Positions 6,096 to 14,157 of a DNA stretch of 64,000 nucleotides are shown in pieces. The position numbers were made by a program, and so were the translations under genes. The DNA comes from Sphingobium sp. D43FB (GTDB lineage Bacteria; Pseudomonadota; Alphaproteobacteria; Sphingomonadales; Sphingomonadaceae). Positions within the stretch are counted from its first letter, which is position 1; each line of letters begins with the position of its first letter. The stretch spans positions 1 through 64,000 of the forward strand of contig NZ_NMUA01000004.1 in assembly GCF_002312805.1 (NCBI RefSeq), written 5' to 3'. A model generated the notes under the pieces. It saw only the letters and a list, made by a program, of their open reading frames with translations. It made no database searches and was not told the origin of the DNA.

Positions 6096-8874
6096 TGCCA
6101 TAGGTGCGCGGTTCGGCGAGATAGGCGGAGATCAGCTGATTGGCCATCGGCGCACCCTGGGCGAACTGGCCGGTGGTCGATGTGGCCGGGCTGCTCGACT
6201 GGAGCGGGCTGCTGAACGCCACCTGGGTATAATCCTGGTTGAAGATATTCTGGCCCCAGAATTCGATCGCCCAGCGCTGGTTCGGCCCACGCAGCCCGAC
6301 GCGCGCATTGACGACGGTGAAGCCGTCCTGATTCTTCTCCGGGAACAGGTCAGACCCGGTGTTGAAATCGCTGGTCATGCGGCCATCGACATAGAAGAGC
6401 GCCGACAGGCCGCTCGTGCCGATGTCCGGTGTCCAGGCGGCGCTGGCGGTCGTCACCATCTTGGGCGCATTGCTGTTGATGGAACCCGGCAACAGGAACA
6501 AGGCCGGGTCAAGCGGCACGCTGCCATCGCCGCTGCCGACCAGACGGCTGGCGAACTTGGCTTCCGCATAGGTGAAGCCGCCGGTCACGCGGAAATTGCG
6601 CGCAGGGGTGGCGGTCATTTCCAGTTCGACGCCCTGGCTGATCAGCCCAGGCCCGACATCGTCCGAGCCGCAGGTGCGGGCCGCCGATAGCGCGCTGTCG
6701 CAGCCATTGATATTCTGCACGACGAAGCTGGTGCCGTTAAAGGTGTTCAGCTGGAAATTCTTGAACTCCTGGCGGAAGGCGGCGACGTTCGCGCTCCATT
6801 TGGGCTGGCTGTATTTCAGGCCGATTTCGAATGCGTCGACCTTTTCAGCGGCGAAGCGCAGGCTGGCGACGTCGGCATTGCTGCGCGGCGAAAAGACCGC
6901 CGGAATGGCATTGAGACCGGTCGATCCCAGCTGAAAGCGGTCGAGGTTGAAGCCGCCCGCCTTATAGCCCTTCGAATAGCTGCCATAGAGCAGCAGATCG
7001 TCGGTCGCCTTCCACGACAGGACCGCCGTACCCGACAATTCGCCGTCGCTGATCTTGTCATTGAGGTCGAGCGCGTTGAGGCTGGTCGAGGCATTGCCGA
7101 GGCACCCCAGGGTCAGGATGCCGCCCGCCAGCGCTGCCGCGCTGCCCAGCGCCGGATTGGTGGCCAGGCCTGGCAAAGCAGAAGACTGGAACGCCGCGCA
7201 AGTCGCGTTATTATTGTTGAGGTCCGCCGAGAAGCGCTTGCTTTCATGGGTGTAGCGCAGGCCCAAGGTCAGATCGAGCCGGTTGGTGACGTGGATGATA
7301 TTGTGGGTGAAGATCGCCCAATTCTCGCTCTTCTGGCGATAGATCGAGCCGGTATCGCCGGTGCCTGACGGAATGGCGGCCAGCGCGCGCAGGCCATTGC
7401 CCAGGCCCGTCGAGATCGCGCCCGCCTGGCCCGCGGCCACGGCGGCTGGCAGGCCAGCATTGATGAGCGCCGCGGTCAGCCCGGCGTTGAGATTGGCCTG
7501 CGTCCCTGCGATCAACGGCTGGGTGGCAAGGCCACTGCCGCACGCCGCGAGCTGCTGTGCGGTGAAATTGCTGTTCACCCCGGAACCCGCCATCAGGCGG
7601 CAGGCAGCAAAGCGGCCATAGTCCGCGCCGAAGCGGATATTATCCTGCAAGGTCAGCCGTTCATTGGCATAATAGCCACCGACCAACCAATCGAGCGCGT
7701 CGCCAAAGGCGGAACCCTGCGCGCGCAATTCCTGCGTGAAGGTCTTGAACTGACGATAGGTGTTGGAATCGCGATAGAGTAGGTCGGCGCGATTATAGTC
7801 ATAATCGCCATAGTCGCTCGACTTGTAATCGCGATAGGCGGTGATGCTGGTCAGCTTCACGCCGCCCAGATCATAGTTGATTTCGCCCGAAACGCCCCAA
7901 TCCTTGAGCTTGCTGACATAGTCGCGGCCGGGCGTGATGGTCAGTTCCCGATCATAGGGATCGGCGGCGATCACGCTGCCCTGCCCTGCCAGGATCGCGG
8001 CGATGCGGTTGAACGGCGCATCGGTATAGCCACCACCTGCGGCCGGGCGGCGCTCGCGCGCTTCGGTATAGGCCGCGCCGCAGCAGCTTTCGTCGCGATT
8101 GGTATAATCGCCGATCAGGCGGATCGACAGATCGTCATTCGGCTCGATCAGCGCCTGTCCGCGCAGGAAATAGCGATCACGGTCATTGGTGTCGCCCACG
8201 GTCGAGCCGGTCGTATCGACCAGCTTGTAGAAGCCATCGCGCTTGGACCATACGCCGTCCAGGCTAAGCGCGATGCCATCAGCGATCGGCCCGGTGACCC
8301 GGCCCGACAGCCGCCAATAATCATAATTGCCATAGGTGATCTCACCCTTGGCGCTGAACGTCTGTTCGGGGGCCTTGCTGATGATGTTGATCAGACCCGC
8401 CGACGCATTGCGGCCGAACAATGTGCCCTGCGGCCCGCGCAGCACTTCGACCCGCTCAATCTCGCCCAGTTCGTTGAGGCCCGCGCCGGTACGCGAACGA
8501 TAGACGCCGTCGATAAACACCGCGACCGAGCTTTCGAGGCCGGGGTTATCGCCGACCGTGCCGATGCCACGGATACGCGCCGACGCATTGGCTTCGGACC
8601 CGGTGGACGAAACGAGCAGCGAAGGGGCGAGCTGGTTGAGGGTGCGGATGTCGCTGGCACCGCTATTCTGCATCGCTTGCGCGCTGACGGCGGACACGGC
8701 GATCGGCACGTCCGACAACGGACTGGCGCGGCGGGTGGCGGTGACGATGATCTCGGCCGCATCCTGCTCGGCGGCGGCCTGCGGTGCCGCGACGTCCTGC
8801 GCCTGCGCGCCGGTCGCACCCATGACGAGCGCAATCACCGCAGCGGTCGACGCCCAAAGGCTCTTGTTGGTCAT
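6073..8874 (-). CDS. TonB-dependent outer membrane receptor
   Basis: The 933-residue protein has a signal peptide ending near GAQAQ, a TonB box EIIVTATRR near residues 40-48, a plug domain with FIDGVYRSRTGAGL and VEVLRGPQGTLFGRNASAG, and a long beta-barrel ending in the aromatic residue of TLRGSF. It would take up a siderophore, vitamin, sugar or aromatic compound using TonB energy; no substrate gene is adjacent. The start at 8874 is chosen because AGGAGAGG lies ten bases upstream, rather than the TTG at 8883. A long Ala/Gly-rich stretch in the barrel, about residues 420-500, probably forms an extracellular loop. The 188-base upstream gap holds no obvious gene. Confidence 0.95.
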   Translation of the reverse strand: MTNKSLWASTAAVIALVMGATGAQAQDVAAPQAAAEQDAAEIIVTATRRASPLSDVPIAVSAVSAQAMQNSGASDIRTLNQLAPSLLVSSTGSEANASARIRGIGTVGDNPGLESSVAVFIDGVYRSRTGAGLNELGEIERVEVLRGPQGTLFGRNASAGLINIISKAPEQTFSAKGEITYGNYDYWRLSGRVTGPIADGIALSLDGVWSKRDGFYKLVDTTGSTVGDTNDRDRYFLRGQALIEPNDDLSIRLIGDYTNRDESCCGAAYTEARERRPAAGGGYTDAPFNRIAAILAGQGSVIAADPYDRELTITPGRDYVSKLKDWGVSGEINYDLGGVKLTSITAYRDYKSSDYGDYDYNRADLLYRDSNTYRQFKTFTQELRAQGSAFGDALDWLVGGYYANERLTLQDNIRFGADYGRFAACRLMAGSGVNSNFTAQQLAACGSGLATQPLIAGTQANLNAGLTAALINAGLPAAVAAGQAGAISTGLGNGLRALAAIPSGTGDTGSIYRQKSENWAIFTHNIIHVTNRLDLTLGLRYTHESKRFSADLNNNNATCAAFQSSALPGLATNPALGSAAALAGGILTLGCLGNASTSLNALDLNDKISDGELSGTAVLSWKATDDLLLYGSYSKGYKAGGFNLDRFQLGSTGLNAIPAVFSPRSNADVASLRFAAEKVDAFEIGLKYSQPKWSANVAAFRQEFKNFQLNTFNGTSFVVQNINGCDSALSAARTCGSDDVGPGLISQGVELEMTATPARNFRVTGGFTYAEAKFASRLVGSGDGSVPLDPALFLLPGSINSNAPKMVTTASAAWTPDIGTSGLSALFYVDGRMTSDFNTGSDLFPEKNQDGFTVVNARVGLRGPNQRWAIEFWGQNIFNQDYTQVAFSSPLQSSSPATSTTGQFAQGAPMANQLISAYLAEPRTYGITLRGSF

Positions 8875-9062
8875 GATGGTCAATCCTCTCCTGCCCGCGC
8901 GGCTTTTTGCCGGGTCGGGACGTGCGGGTGATTATGCTGCCACAGCAGGGTTAAGGCAATAGACCCTAGCTTTTCTGCGCTTTTTTGCGGATGCGATGAC
9001 AGAATGTTCATGCCCTGTTGCTTATCGGCAACGGCTTAATTTCCGGTTTCCGTAGCGTCGCC

Positions 9063-9722
9063 TTACGATAACGGAAAGCGGAGCATTCGGTCGGCAACCG
9101 GCACCAGCGCGGCTGCACCCGGCCCCACGGCACGCCGAATCTCGCCATGACCCGCATCCAGCCCGCCGGTGAGCGCGCCGAGCGCAGGCAGAATCAGCTT
9201 GGTATCCGACGCGACGAAGCAGCGCCGCGCCACATGTCGCCCGCGCAGCGACAGGCGCAGCTTGGGATGAAAATGGCCGGATATTTCGGGCCGAACATCC
9301 TTGGGGGCTGCTTCATGCCGCAGCCAGATTCCCCCGACCTCCGCCTCAGCGACCCGGCGTCCCCCCGGCATCGCCGCCATGCCGACATCATGATTGCCAG
9401 TGATCCAGGTCCAGTCCAGCCGCTGCGTCAGCGCGTCCAGCCGCGCGCGCGCCTGCGGATCCAGCCGTGCCGCGCCATCGGCATCATGGAAACTGTCACC
9501 CAGGGACCAGACCGCCCGCGCGCCGGTCCGCGCCACCAGCGCCTCGATCACGTCCAGCGTCGCCTGGCTGTCATGGGGGGGCAGGAACTGGCCGAACCGG
9601 GCGTACCAACTCGCCTTCTCGAAATGCAGGTCGGCGACCAGCAGCGCACCGTGCAAGGGCCAGAATAGCGCGGCTTCCGGCAAAGCCAGAAAGTCGTGCC
9701 CCGCGAACGAAAGGGGAACCAT
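9063..9722 (-). CDS. pdeM: Ligase-associated DNA damage response endonuclease PdeM
   Basis: This calcineurin-like metallophosphoesterase has metal-binding motifs LLVADLHFEK, WSLGDSFHD, WITGNHD and ISGHFHPKL. It fits the PdeM family, usually encoded with an ATP-dependent DNA ligase, an exonuclease and a Lhr-type helicase; those partners are not in this window. The ATG at 9722 has AGGCGGGG upstream and gives 219 residues, the normal length. A start at 9791 would run into the divergent trhO gene. The role in DNA repair is known only by family association. Confidence 0.85.
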   Translation of the reverse strand: MVPLSFAGHDFLALPEAALFWPLHGALLVADLHFEKASWYARFGQFLPPHDSQATLDVIEALVARTGARAVWSLGDSFHDADGAARLDPQARARLDALTQRLDWTWITGNHDVGMAAMPGGRRVAEAEVGGIWLRHEAAPKDVRPEISGHFHPKLRLSLRGRHVARRCFVASDTKLILPALGALTGGLDAGHGEIRRAVGPGAAALVPVADRMLRFPLS

Positions 9723-9789
9723 GGCCCCGCCTATGCGCCTGTCCGTGCCCGCTTTCAAGAGGCGGCGCAAAGCCCTATAGGCCACCCCC

Positions 9790-10614
9790 ATGTCCTATAC
9801 CGTAGCTGCCCTCTACCGGTTCGCCACTCTGGCCGATCCCGACGCCATCGCCGCCGATCTCCGCGCGCGCTGCACCGATCTTGGCACCTGCGGCACGCTG
9901 ATCGTCGCGCGCGAAGGGATTAACGGCACGGTGGCGGGCAGCGCCGACGCGATCGCAACGCTGGTCGCCCATATCCGCACCCTGCCCGGCTGCGCTGACC
10001 TGGACGTCAAATACTCCGCCGCCAACAGCGCGCCCTTCGCTCGGATGAAAGTGAAGGTGAAGCCGGAGATCGTCACGCTGGGCGTCGGCGACCTTGATCC
10101 CGCAAGCCAGGCGGGCACGCATCTCGACCCCGCCGCATGGAACGCGCTGATCGCCGATCCCGATACGATCCTGATCGACACGCGCAACGCCTACGAAGTC
10201 GCAATCGGCACGTTCGAAGGCGCGATCGACCCCGAAACCCGCGCCTTTCGCGACTTTCCCGGCTGGTTCGACGATTTCGCGCAAAATCTCCGCAACCAGG
10301 GCCGGACGCCCAAGATCGCGATGTTTTGCACCGGCGGCATACGCTGCGAAAAATCCACCGCGCTGGTGAAGGCGCGCGGCTTCGACGAGGTCTATCATCT
10401 CAAGGGCGGCATATTGCGCTATCTGGAGGAAATGCCAGAGAGCGAAAGCCGCTGGCAGGGCGATTGCTATGTTTTCGACGAGCGGGTCGCGGTGGGCCAT
10501 GGCCTAAAGCTCGGCGACTATAGCACCTGCCGCGCCTGCGGCCTGCCCTATCCCAATGACGCCGAGCATATATGCGAGGCTGACGCCTCAGGTGCCTGGC
10601 CGCATCGGGGTTAG
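9790..10614 (+). CDS. trhO: tRNA uridine(34) hydroxylase TrhO (rhodanese-like)
   Basis: TrhO makes 5-hydroxyuridine at position 34 of certain tRNAs, independently of prephenate. The 274-residue protein has an N-terminal acylphosphatase-like part with LIVAREGINGTVAG and the rhodanese domain with LIDTRNAYEVAIGTFEGAID. The active-site loop is CTGGIRCEKST, with the catalytic cysteine followed by Thr-Gly-Gly-Ile-Arg. The C-terminal CRACGLPYPNDAEH lacks some of the cysteines often seen in this tail. A 29-bp perfect inverted repeat lies 12 bases after the stop. Confidence 0.93.
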   Translation: MSYTVAALYRFATLADPDAIAADLRARCTDLGTCGTLIVAREGINGTVAGSADAIATLVAHIRTLPGCADLDVKYSAANSAPFARMKVKVKPEIVTLGVGDLDPASQAGTHLDPAAWNALIADPDTILIDTRNAYEVAIGTFEGAIDPETRAFRDFPGWFDDFAQNLRNQGRTPKIAMFCTGGIRCEKSTALVKARGFDEVYHLKGGILRYLEEMPESESRWQGDCYVFDERVAVGHGLKLGDYSTCRACGLPYPNDAEHICEADASGAWPHRG

Positions 10615-10626
10615 AGTCAACCACCT

Positions 10627-10692
10627 CCGTTCGTTTCGAGCGAAGTCGAGAAACCTGTGCGCTGGTTTCTCGACTTCGCTCGAAACGAACGG
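10627..10692. repeat. Perfect 29-bp inverted repeat, 8-base loop
   Basis: Arms 10627-10655 and 10664-10692 are exact reverse complements, built around CGTTCGTTTCGAGCG and GAAGTCGAGAAAC. It lies between the convergent ends of trhO (stop 10614) and the small minus-strand gene (stop begins at 10694), so it can act as a transcription barrier for both. There is no T-run. It belongs to the GTCGAGAA type of short palindromic repeats seen in sphingomonads and differs from the CTGAGC type at 919 and 22489. Confidence 0.85.
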
Positions 10693-10693
10693 A

Positions 10694-10954
10694 TTAAGGC
10701 ACCGTCTCCACCAACTCCGCAATCTCGAACTGATAGCTTTTCCAGCCCCGCATACGCGCGCCGTCCTCGGCCGCCGCGCGTTTCTTCTTGGCCTCGGCCA
10801 GCGATCGCGCATGGCCCCAGAACACCTCGGTCTTGCCATTGTCGAGCAAGGCGACGATCCGCCAATAATGGGTGAAGGGGTCGGCCGTCGGCCCGATCGT
10901 CTTGACATAGCCGTCCGCCATCGTGGCCGTTAGATAGCGTTTCTTACGCGCCAT
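10694..10954 (-). CDS. Small conserved hypothetical protein (86 residues)
   Basis: The ATG at 10954 opens MARKKRYLTATMADGYVKTI. The protein is basic, with FTHYWRIVALLDNGKTEVFWGHARSLAEAKKKRA and a Trp-Lys-Ser-Tyr segment near the end. I do not recognise a named family. It begins six bases after the YgjP-like protease gene, so it is the last gene of that minus-strand run. No signal peptide or membrane segment is visible. Confidence 0.7.
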   Translation of the reverse strand: MARKKRYLTATMADGYVKTIGPTADPFTHYWRIVALLDNGKTEVFWGHARSLAEAKKKRAAAEDGARMRGWKSYQFEIAELVETVP

Positions 10955-10959
10955 GCCCC

Positions 10960-11700
10960 CTACCCCGTATAGCGATGCAGCCCGGTCCCATGCGTGCGCA
11001 GCCACGCGCGCGCAGGCTTCGGGTCAGCGCCATAGATGCGCGCATGGGCAGCGTGAAAGGCCGGGCTGTGGTCCATGTACAGCAGATGCGCCAATTCATG
11101 CGCCACCGTCGCCCGCCGTACCTCTGGCGGGCACAGGATCAGCCGCCAGCTATAGCGGATCGCGCCCGATGACGTGCAACTGCCCCAGCGGCTGCGCGGA
11201 TCGCCCACGCCCACCGACGCGACGATCAGCCCATGGTCGCACGCCAACGCCTGCGTCTCGGTTTCCAGCACCGCTTTGGCCCGCCGCACCAGCCAGCGCA
11301 GCACCCGCGCGCTCACCGATTCCGCCGCGCCACCCAGCAGCAGCCGGTCACCCTCCAGCCGGATCGTGCGGCTCGCCCCCGCCTCCCAGCAGATGCGCAC
11401 CTCGCGCCCCTCCAGCGGAAAGACCGCGCCATCGCTCAGCGGCGTCAGCACCGGTTGCCGCGCCAATTGCTGCCGCACCCAGCCCTCATGATCCTGCGCC
11501 CAGCCCAGCGCCCGCTTCAAATTCGCGCGCACCGGCATCGACAGCCGCACTTCGCCGCGAGCCCCGTCGATCGTCAGCCGATAGGCGCGCGCCCGTGCCG
11601 ACCGGCGCACCCGCACCGGCGTCGGCACGCCATCGATCAGGATCGCGGCGTCGGGATCAGATATCCCGGTCGACAAGATGATTCTCCCAGTCGCCCGCAT
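10960..11700 (-). CDS. SprT-like/YgjP-type zinc metallopeptidase
   Basis: The 246-residue protein ends with the zinc-protease signature VAHELAHLLYMDHSPAFH, with two histidines and the catalytic glutamate, plus a third ligand region downstream. The middle shows GDPRSRWGSCTSSGAIRYSWRL, typical of YgjP/DUF45 proteins (M48-like). The N-terminal RVRRSARARAYRLTID is the usual opening. The substrate is unknown. The start overlaps the end of the YkgJ-type gene by 44 bases, and the next gene begins six bases downstream, so the genes are probably cotranscribed. Confidence 0.9.
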   Translation of the reverse strand: MRATGRIILSTGISDPDAAILIDGVPTPVRVRRSARARAYRLTIDGARGEVRLSMPVRANLKRALGWAQDHEGWVRQQLARQPVLTPLSDGAVFPLEGREVRICWEAGASRTIRLEGDRLLLGGAAESVSARVLRWLVRRAKAVLETETQALACDHGLIVASVGVGDPRSRWGSCTSSGAIRYSWRLILCPPEVRRATVAHELAHLLYMDHSPAFHAAHARIYGADPKPARAWLRTHGTGLHRYTG

Positions 11701-12094
11701 CGGCCTCCGCCACGGTCCACCCCCGCACCGATTCGCGCGCGCGATGCACCGCTTCCCGGTCGCCGGACAGCAGATAATGCCAGTCGGGCAGCGGCAACCC
11801 CTCCCCGCGCAGCCGATAGGCGCAGGTGCGCGGCAGCCAGCTGATCTGGCGCACCTTGGCCGGAGTCAGCCGCACGCAATCGGGCACGAATTTGCGGCGG
11901 TCCTTATAATTGCTGCACTGGCCGCTTTGCCGGTCGAGCAAGCGGCAGGCGACATTGGTGGGATAGATGCGCCCGCTATCCTCATCCTCGGCCTTGTGCA
12001 GGCAGCATTTGCCGCACCCGTCGCACAGGGCTTCCCATTCGGCCCGGTCGAGCTTGTCGAGCGGCTTTTCCCAGAAAGGCGTCACTTGATCCAT
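11657..12094 (-). CDS. YkgJ/YcgN-type cysteine cluster protein (UPF0260)
   Basis: The 145-residue protein contains LCDGCGKCCLHKAEDEDSG, then CRLLDRQSGQCSNYKDR, and C residues at VPDCVRL and RTCAYRL. This is the cysteine pattern of the UPF0260/YcgN family, thought to bind zinc or an iron-sulphur cluster. The function is unknown. The start overlaps the upstream SCO gene by 13 bases and the end overlaps the protease gene, which supports an operon. Confidence 0.9.
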   Translation of the reverse strand: MDQVTPFWEKPLDKLDRAEWEALCDGCGKCCLHKAEDEDSGRIYPTNVACRLLDRQSGQCSNYKDRRKFVPDCVRLTPAKVRQISWLPRTCAYRLRGEGLPLPDWHYLLSGDREAVHRARESVRGWTVAEADAGDWENHLVDRDI

Positions 12095-12732
12095 TTTTGC
12101 AAGAAGGCCAGCACCTTGTCCGGCGCGCCCTCGTCCACGTCCGGCGTGCCGGGATCATCCACCGGGACCAGCGCCACCGGCTTGCCATCGGGATCGAACA
12201 GATAGGGCGTGCGGCTATGCCCGACCAGATAATCGCTCGCGCCCGCGACCTTCTCGCTATTGTAGATGACGACGAAATCCTTGGCGACCTTGGCGATCTG
12301 ATCGGGCGTCCCGGTCAGGCCAATGAGACGCGGATGAAAGGCCGCGACATAGGTTTTCAGCACGGCGGGCGTATCGCGCGCCGGATCGACGCTGATCAGG
12401 ATCGGCTGCACCTTGGCGGCGCGCTCCGGCGCGGCCTTCTCGAACTGGGCAAAGGCCTGCATGATCCGCTGCAGATCGACCGGGCAGACATCGGGGCAAT
12501 AGGTATAGCCGAAATAGACGATCCGATACTGGCCCTTATAGTCGTCCCAGCGCGCAGGCTTGCCGTCCTGATCGGTCAGGGTGAAGGGCGCGCCGATCCG
12601 CGCACCGGCCAGTTCGCCCTGCACGCTGTCGTCGCTTGATGCCCCGCTTGATGCATTGCCGCCAGCGCCCATATTACAGGCAGCCAGCAGGGCGAGGCAG
12701 GACAGGGTGAAGAGCATCCGGGCTTTGTTCAT
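12082..12732 (-). CDS. SCO1/SenC-family copper chaperone lipoprotein
   Basis: SCO proteins deliver copper to the CuA site of cytochrome c oxidase. A lipobox LAAC follows the signal segment near residue 19. The thioredoxin fold carries the metal-binding CPDVC after YFGYTY and the distal histidine in VGHSRTPYLFD. The 216-residue length is normal. The start at 12732 (MNKARMLF) is preferred over 12747. No oxidase genes are nearby. The ankyrin gene starts divergently about 55 bases away. Confidence 0.92.
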   Translation of the reverse strand: MNKARMLFTLSCLALLAACNMGAGGNASSGASSDDSVQGELAGARIGAPFTLTDQDGKPARWDDYKGQYRIVYFGYTYCPDVCPVDLQRIMQAFAQFEKAAPERAAKVQPILISVDPARDTPAVLKTYVAAFHPRLIGLTGTPDQIAKVAKDFVVIYNSEKVAGASDYLVGHSRTPYLFDPDGKPVALVPVDDPGTPDVDEGAPDKVLAFLQKWIK

Positions 12733-12786
12733 GGCGTGGCCAGCCATGCCCTGCTAGGGATGGATTTGCAAATGCAACGGGGCGCG

Positions 12787-13401
12787 ATGATGAAGACCAG
12801 GTTTGTTTCTGCCATGATGACCATGATCGCGGCGGCGCTGCTCGTGCCCGGCGCGGCGCAGGCGCAATTTTCCGACGCCTATAATTTCCTGAAGGCCGTC
12901 AAGGACAAGGATGGCGAGAAGGTCACCGACCTGATCCAGAAGCCCGGCTCCACCGTGATCAACAGTCGCGACATCAACAGCGGCGAAAACGCGCTGCATA
13001 TCGTCGTCGCGCGTCGCGACGCGACCTGGCTCTCCTTCCTGCTCGCCAAGGGCGCGAACCCGAACCTGACCGACAGTGATGGCAACACGCCGCTGATGGA
13101 CGCGGTGCAGGGCCGGTTCGAGGAGGGTGTGCAGACGTTGCTCGCCAACAAGGCGCAGGTCGACAAGACGAATGGCAGCGGCGAAACCCCGTTGATCCGC
13201 GCCGTCCAGTTGCGCGACCTCGGCCTGGTCCGCCTGCTGGTGGCGCAGGGCGCGAACCCGGACAAGCGCGACAGCATCGCGGGCATGTCCGCGCGCGACT
13301 ATGCCGCCCGCGACGGCCGCACCCCCGGCCTCATCGAAGCGCTCGCCGCCGCCAAGCCAGCGGCCAAGCCCGCAGGCCCGGTGCAGGGTCCGGTTTTCTG
13401 A
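12787..13401 (+). CDS. Periplasmic ankyrin repeat protein
   Basis: Residues 1-27 form a signal peptide ending in AAQAQ. Three to four ankyrin repeats follow, with the typical GENALHIVVARRD, GNTPLMDAV and GETPLIRAVQLRDLGLVRLLVAQGAN pattern. The C-terminus is an Ala/Lys/Pro-rich tail. Ankyrin repeats bind proteins, and the partner is unknown. Two adjacent ATG codons (12787 and 12790) can serve as start; both follow CAACGGGG. The length is 204 residues. Confidence 0.88.
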   Translation: MMKTRFVSAMMTMIAAALLVPGAAQAQFSDAYNFLKAVKDKDGEKVTDLIQKPGSTVINSRDINSGENALHIVVARRDATWLSFLLAKGANPNLTDSDGNTPLMDAVQGRFEEGVQTLLANKAQVDKTNGSGETPLIRAVQLRDLGLVRLLVAQGANPDKRDSIAGMSARDYAARDGRTPGLIEALAAAKPAAKPAGPVQGPVF

Positions 13402-13425
13402 CCCTCTAAGCTGCCCCCACAATAG

Positions 13426-13522
13426 CCGTCATTCCGGCCCTGAGCCGGAATCCATTAGCCTCTCTCCTGGAGAGAGGCTCAGCGGTAGAGCCAATGGATG
13501 CTGACTTTCGTCAGCATGACGG
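13426..13522. repeat. Nested palindromic intergenic repeat
   Basis: The outer ends CCGTCAT and ATGACGG pair, TCCATT pairs with AATGGA, and the core 13458-13478 is a 9-bp hairpin with loop CTG. The segments CATTCCGG and GACTTTCGTCAGCATGACG are typical of dispersed sphingomonad intergenic repeats. It fills the gap between the convergent ankyrin and mmcB genes. Confidence 0.7.
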
Positions 13523-13552
13523 CCTGAATGGCACTCTGCGCGCATTCACGCC

Positions 13553-14047
13553 CTACCAGCCGATCTCCGCCGCATGATCCGGGTCGTTGATCGCGGTCAG
13601 CCGCCGTGCCGCGCGCCGGGCGAAGCGCAATGTCTCCGCCTTGCGCCGCGCCGCCGCCAGCGGCTCGATCGGCGCGGGCCGGACTAGCTCCGCATCATAT
13701 TGATCCGCGACGATCAGCCCGGTGCGGGCGGGCCATAGCGCTTCGCTATCAAACAGGGTCACGTCGAACCCCATCGGCACCGCCCAGAAATAGCGGTCGC
13801 AATAGTCGAAATAATCGGGCCATTTCATGTCGCCGAGCAAGTCCGCCCGGCTGCACTTGATCTCGACGATGGTCAGCCGTCCCGCCCCGTCGATCGCCAT
13901 AATGTCGGCGCGCCGCCCATTGGGCAGCGGCACTTCCATGATTCCGCTCATATCATGACGGAAGAACAGGCGCAGCGTCCCCCGCGCAACGGCCAAAGCG
14001 GTGCCGTCGGTCAAAGGGGAGCAAGTGTCGGATATCGCAGCGTTCAT
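13553..14047 (-). CDS. mmcB: MmcB-family DNA repair protein (PD-(D/E)XK-like)
   Basis: The protein contains RRADIMAIDGAG and IVEIKCSRADLLGDMKWPDY, which place an aspartate and the E-x-K pair of a PD-(D/E)XK nuclease fold, followed by YCDRYFWAVP. In Caulobacter the homologue is SOS-induced and needed for mitomycin C resistance. The ATG at 14047 gives 164 residues; a start at 14065 would fall inside the LexA box. A perfect GTTC-N7-GTTC site lies 13 bases upstream, so SOS control is well supported. Confidence 0.9.
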   Translation of the reverse strand: MNAAISDTCSPLTDGTALAVARGTLRLFFRHDMSGIMEVPLPNGRRADIMAIDGAGRLTIVEIKCSRADLLGDMKWPDYFDYCDRYFWAVPMGFDVTLFDSEALWPARTGLIVADQYDAELVRPAPIEPLAAARRKAETLRFARRAARRLTAINDPDHAAEIGW

Positions 14048-14059
14048 GCCGCAATCATA

Positions 14060-14074
14060 GAACAAGGCAGGAAC
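14060..14074 (-). promoter_or_regulatory. LexA (SOS) box upstream of mmcB
   Basis: On the minus strand the site reads GTTCCTGCCTTGTTC, an exact match to the alphaproteobacterial LexA consensus GTTC-N7-GTTC. It ends 13 bases before the mmcB start codon, where repressor binding would block transcription. Confidence 0.88.
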
Positions 14075-14083
14075 AAAAGAAAA

Positions 14084-14116
14084 GGCCGATTCGGATTATC
14101 CGAACCGGCCTTTTTT
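14084..14116 (-). terminator. Bidirectional intrinsic terminator after the SleB-type gene
   Basis: Stem arms 14084-14095 and 14099-14110 pair over 12 positions with one mismatch around loop TTA. Six T bases follow on the plus strand; on the minus strand the tail is TTTTCTTTTG. It lies between the end of the hydrolase gene (14158) and the mmcB LexA box, so it separates the two minus-strand units. Confidence 0.85.
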
Positions 14117-14157
14117 GATGTGTGCCGCAAAATGTGCCTCAACACATTCCGCAATAC

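Noticed and set aside
10556..10933. Plus-strand frame across the inverted repeat
   Set aside because: Opposite the small minus-strand gene and built mainly from the palindromic repeat; no ribosome site.
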